This document shows, in pieces, positions 6,733 to 8,600 of a stretch of 8,600 nucleotides of DNA. The translations under genes and the position numbers were made by a program. The notes below the pieces were generated by a model, which did not search any database, was not told the origin of the DNA, and saw only the letters and a program-made list of their open reading frames with translations. The DNA is from DASPMP01 sp035626995 (GTDB lineage: Bacteria > Gemmatimonadota > Gemmatimonadetes > Gemmatimonadales > Gemmatimonadaceae), in the NCBI GenBank assembly GCA_035626995.1, contig DASPMP010000197.1:1-8600 (forward strand), in the 5' to 3' direction. Every line of letters begins with the position of its first letter. Position 1 is the stretch's first letter.

Positions 6733-6843
6733 GTCTAACGCGCCGGAGTTAAGCCGCCGGCGGATCCAACAATATGCGGCTCGCGAGCTGAGCGAGCGAG
6801 CCGCGACCGCGGCCCGCCGGTCGGCTTCAACTCCTCGTTATGC
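6733..6843 (-). repeat. attC site of cassette 2, 111 bp
   Basis: Cores GTCTAAC (6733-6739) and GTTATGC (6837-6843) flank inner arms GGAGTTAAGCCG (6745-6756) and CGGCTTCAACTCC (6822-6834), which pair apart from one extra C (6828). The next unpaired base is T6821. The middle differs from the two 92-bp sites and holds its own stem: GCGGCTCGC (6776-6784) pairs with GCGAGCCGC (6796-6804), and CCGGCGG (6757-6763) with CCGCCGG (6814-6820). Confidence 0.92.
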
Positions 6844-7664
6844 GGCATCAATACGCAACAGCAACCTCGTCGCGGCCTCTGCCACATCGCGGGCTAATTC
6901 CCAGTCACCGGCATCGGCAGACGGTGGCGCCGTGCCAGCGTGGCGTGTCCCGGGCGTTGCGTTGGCGAAGGTCCAAAGTCCGTCGATGATCTTGTCCGTG
7001 CCTGCAGGAAGCTCCTTTCGAGACCGTAACTCCTTAACTGCCTCGCCCAAAGTAAGTCCATCTTTACCAAGAGCGACTTGCGCCAGGGACTCTAAGGCTT
7101 GGACGGCCTCCTTCATAGCATTGGCGTGGTCGGCAGGGACGGCTCGAGCAAAACCCAAGGCCTTGGTCCAATGAGCGTGCGCAGCACTGTAACGCGGAGC
7201 AGTAAGTGCATCCAAGAGCGGGACGTGACGGGCCTTGCGACCGAGCTGGTCGACTTCGGCATCGGCTAGGGCCTTCTCGAGAGCACGCGCTCGAGGTTCG
7301 TCGAGAGTCGGCCAAGAACCAGTAATCTTGGCACAGGCGTCGGCGTAGACTCTGTCGACGTCGCGTGAACCACTGGTCAAGGCCTCTTTCGCCAAAGCCT
7401 CCACTTGTTGGAGGTGATTCTCACTGGGCGCCAGCCCTCGTTGTCGACCACCCAACGAACAATCTGCCAAACGGACTCACCGCGAGCACCGAGTTCCTCG
7501 GAACAGACAGTGTGTATCGCAACGACATACATGGAGGAAGTGACTGCACCGCGAGCCGCAAACGTACCCATCTTGTCCCTCGCGGCGCGCGCGAGCACTC
7601 CCGCACGCTCTTCGAGCATCACATTGATCCGACGCGTGGCAGCAGCCATGCCCTCAGGAGTCAT
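6838..7664 (-). pseudogene. Cassette 2: frameshifted protein resembling Abi C-terminal-domain proteins
   Basis: Two overlapping frames look like halves of one protein of about 275 aa. The first (ATG 7664) reads MTPEGMAAATRRINVMLEER to residue 80, ending WQIVRWVVDNEGWRP, then degenerates to KWRLWRKRP and a stop at 7377. The second reads well from SENHLQQVEALAKEAL (7425 down) to the TAA at 6838-6840. Upstream of that it is only a shadow (its ATG 7470 lies out of frame over WQIVRWVVD). The join needs a -1 shift near 7420-7435, as from one lost base; no slippery heptamer is present. The C-terminal 100 residues (AMKEAVQALESLAQ, LTLGEAVKELRSR, IIDGLWTFANATPGTRHAG, then a final helix) resemble the C-terminal domain of abortive-infection proteins (Abi_C type), a recollection, not a search. 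The stop codon is part of the attC core. Confidence 0.6.
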
Positions 7665-7682
7665 TGGTAATGCTCGAGGTCC

Positions 7683-7774
7683 GCATAACGCGCCGGAGTT
7701 AAGCCGCGGCGCTGAGTGTGAATTACTCAACCAAACTGCTTGGGGACGCCGTCGGCTTCAACTCCTCGTTAGCT
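7683..7774 (-). repeat. attC site of cassette 3, 92 bp
   Basis: Cores GCATAAC (7683-7689) and GTTAGCT (7768-7774) with inner arms GGAGTTAAGCCG and CGGCTTCAACTCC. Unpaired bases on the + strand arm are C7759 and T7752. The interior is nearly the same as in the site at 8216-8307: 5 differences in the 78 bp between the cores. Confidence 0.93.
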
Positions 7775-8197
7775 CGCAGCAGCAGCATCCCCGACCGGCT
7801 GCGTCTCGACCGAAGCTGGTGTGCGATGCGCGTACCGAAGACGCGTGGCTGCGCCCAGCATTCCGGCCAGAATGCAAATTGGCTGCACCATGGGTGGCGT
7901 GTGTAAGAACGGAATGCTGACAAGCGCGGCAAGTAGTCCAATGCCTGCACCGATTGTGGGTTCGGAAATGGCCCGCCAAAGCGGCACACGGCGCATGAGG
8001 AGCCAAGCGAGTATGGGGATACCGATCGCGCCGGCAACCGCGAACTCCGAGGGATCAAAGAAGTAGCCAACCCGTCCCTCCGGAAGCGACGCCTGCGCGA
8101 CCGTGGTTGCCAGAAATGAAAGCAGAGGAGCGGCGATTGCACCCGCCGCAGCGCCCAGCGTGGAGAGCACGAGCGTGACAAGAATAGGTCGCTTCAT
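7769..8197 (-). CDS. Cassette 3: small four-helix membrane protein, 142 aa
   Basis: Starts MKRPILVTLVLSTLGAAAGA at ATG 8197, with GGAGG (8203-8207) 5 nt upstream, the best ribosome binding site in the array. Four hydrophobic segments are visible at about residues 5-30, 50-68, 77-98 and 104-121, separated by short loops (SLPEGRVGYFFDP; MRRVPLWRAISEP; HTPPM) and followed by a polar tail RYAHRTPASVETQPVGDAAAAS. It is probably an inner-membrane protein with no recognisable family. Its TAA stop (7769-7771) is the TAA inside the attC core, so coding sequence and recombination site overlap. The leader between cassette start and ATG is 24 nt. Confidence 0.7.
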   Translation of the reverse strand: MKRPILVTLVLSTLGAAAGAIAAPLLSFLATTVAQASLPEGRVGYFFDPSEFAVAGAIGIPILAWLLMRRVPLWRAISEPTIGAGIGLLAALVSIPFLHTPPMVQPICILAGMLGAATRLRYAHRTPASVETQPVGDAAAAS

Positions 8198-8202
8198 CGA
8201 GG

Positions 8203-8207
8203 CCTCC
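8203..8207 (-). promoter_or_regulatory. Ribosome binding site of cassette 3 gene
   Basis: GGAGG on the - strand, 5 nt before ATG 8197. It sits inside the 24-nt leader that belongs to the cassette, so the cassette carries its own translation signal. It decides this start against the longer open frame that begins inside the attC (8263). Confidence 0.7.
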
Positions 8208-8215
8208 GTACGTCG

Positions 8216-8307
8216 AGCTAACGCACCGGAGTTAAGCCGCGGCGCTGAATGTGAGTTACTCAACCAAACTGCTTGGGGTCGCCGACGGCTTCAACTCCTC
8301 GTTAGGT
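8216..8307 (-). repeat. attC site of cassette 4, 92 bp
   Basis: Cores AGCTAAC (8216-8222) and GTTAGGT (8301-8307), inner arms as in the other sites. Unpaired bases on the + strand arm are C8292 and A8285; the second differs from the T found at the same place in the other two complete sites. Confidence 0.93.
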
Positions 8308-8566
8308 CGCGTTGGACCAATGCTCGAGCGCGCTGCGCTTCGCGGAGGAACATCAAACTGCCGAAGACAAGAGCCAGGTTGGCGACCGCGCCGGTGCCGA
8401 GAACTGCGAGGCCGCCCGACACGAGTGCGACCGCCTTGGGGTAAATGAGAACTGCTGCCACGGAAAGACCGATGAAGCCCAGTGACAGGTTTGCGACTAG
8501 GCGTCGTTGAGGGGAGATGACCGACGCGAGCAGGGATCTCATTGGAGGTCTAACTCTAGTAAGCAT
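8291..8566 (-). CDS. Cassette 4: small two-helix membrane protein, 91 aa
   Basis: From ATG 8566 it reads MLTRVRPPMRSLLASV and has two hydrophobic segments at about residues 24-43 and 46-70 (LSLGFIGLSVAAVLIY; ALVSGGLAVLGTGAVANLAL), then a basic tail FLREAQRARALVQRDLTRS. The short turn PKA between helices suggests a hairpin in the inner membrane. I do not recognise a family. ATG 8566 is 16 nt from the cassette start with AGG directly before it; ATG 8542 (residue 9) is an alternative but has no Shine-Dalgarno either. The TGA stop (8291-8293) lies within the attC arm, so the last residues are coded by the recombination site. Confidence 0.6.
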   Translation of the reverse strand: MLTRVRPPMRSLLASVISPQRRLVANLSLGFIGLSVAAVLIYPKAVALVSGGLAVLGTGAVANLALVFGSLMFLREAQRARALVQRDLTRS

Positions 8567-8576
8567 CCTGTCGTCG

Positions 8577-8600
8577 ACCTAACGCGCCGGAGTTAAGCCG
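8577..8600 (-). repeat. attC site of the next cassette (cut by the window edge)
   Basis: Core ACCTAAC (8577-8583) followed by the conserved arm GGAGTTAAGCCG (8589-8600), the same as in the three complete sites. The rest lies outside the window, so the array continues to the right. Confidence 0.88.

Larger units (their letters stand above)
6343..8600 (-). mobile_element. Integron gene-cassette array (distal part, four cassettes)
   Basis: Repeated imperfect palindromes of the attC type at 6343-6375 (half), 6733-6843, 7683-7774, 8216-8307 and 8577-8600 (cut by the window edge) separate four short genes, all on the - strand, each ending in or just before its attC. Cassette borders by the G^TT rule: cassette 1 from 6738 downward (its end lost at the IS), cassette 2 6739-7688 (950 bp), cassette 3 7689-8221 (533 bp), cassette 4 8222-8582 (361 bp). 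The array reads right to left, so attI and intI, if they exist, lie beyond 8600. No integrase is visible, so it may equally be an orphan attC cluster. The near-identical attC arms are the mark of a sedentary chromosomal array. Confidence 0.9.

Noticed and set aside
8548..8554. GTCTAAC, equal to an attC core, inside cassette 4
   Set aside because: There is no paired arm or second core nearby, so it looks like a chance heptamer; the true border is at 8577-8583.
6343..8600. CRISPR array, because of regularly repeated sequence
   Set aside because: The repeats are palindromic attC sites separated by genes of 300-900 bp, not short repeats with uniform spacers.

Overview
This is a high-GC bacterial chromosome window in two parts: an ordinary chromosomal block (about 1-5106) joined through an IS3-family insertion sequence (5107-6342) to an integron gene-cassette array (6343-8600). 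GC content, several starts without an obvious Shine-Dalgarno, an exported S15-type peptidase and a homogeneous attC family would fit a soil or aquatic bacterium such as Gemmatimonadota. The sequence alone does not prove that placement.

Left block: the last 21 codons of an unidentified + strand gene (possibly a barrel protein); a convergent small unknown protein (84 aa); a secreted DUF1906/glycoside-hydrolase-like protein carrying a strongly basic insertion; a 109-aa unknown; an exported X-Pro dipeptidyl-peptidase-like S15 hydrolase with an intact Ser-Asp-His triad; and, 15 bp downstream, a CDP-alcohol phosphatidyltransferase with a perfect signature. A small two-domain-type gene (4835) then begins with a good ribosome binding site but is cut after 90 residues by the IS.

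Middle: a 1236-bp IS3-family element with 21-bp imperfect terminal inverted repeats, orfA and orfB in -1 register over an A7 slippery run, and a complete DDE triad. It has no target-site duplication. Its left end cuts a gene and its right end cuts an attC site, so it marks a deletion or recombination junction rather than a simple insertion.

Right block: the distal end of an integron array read from right to left. Three complete attC sites (111, 92 and 92 bp) and two partial ones delimit four cassettes, all with genes on the - strand. Each cassette begins with a heptamer that exactly complements the start of its own attC, which fixes the cassette borders. The cassettes encode a 110-aa unknown, a frameshifted protein resembling abortive-infection C-terminal-domain proteins, a four-helix membrane protein and a two-helix membrane protein. 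No integrase is in the window; if present it should lie beyond position 8600. The attC sites have an unusual extrahelical base: C instead of G on the recombining strand.
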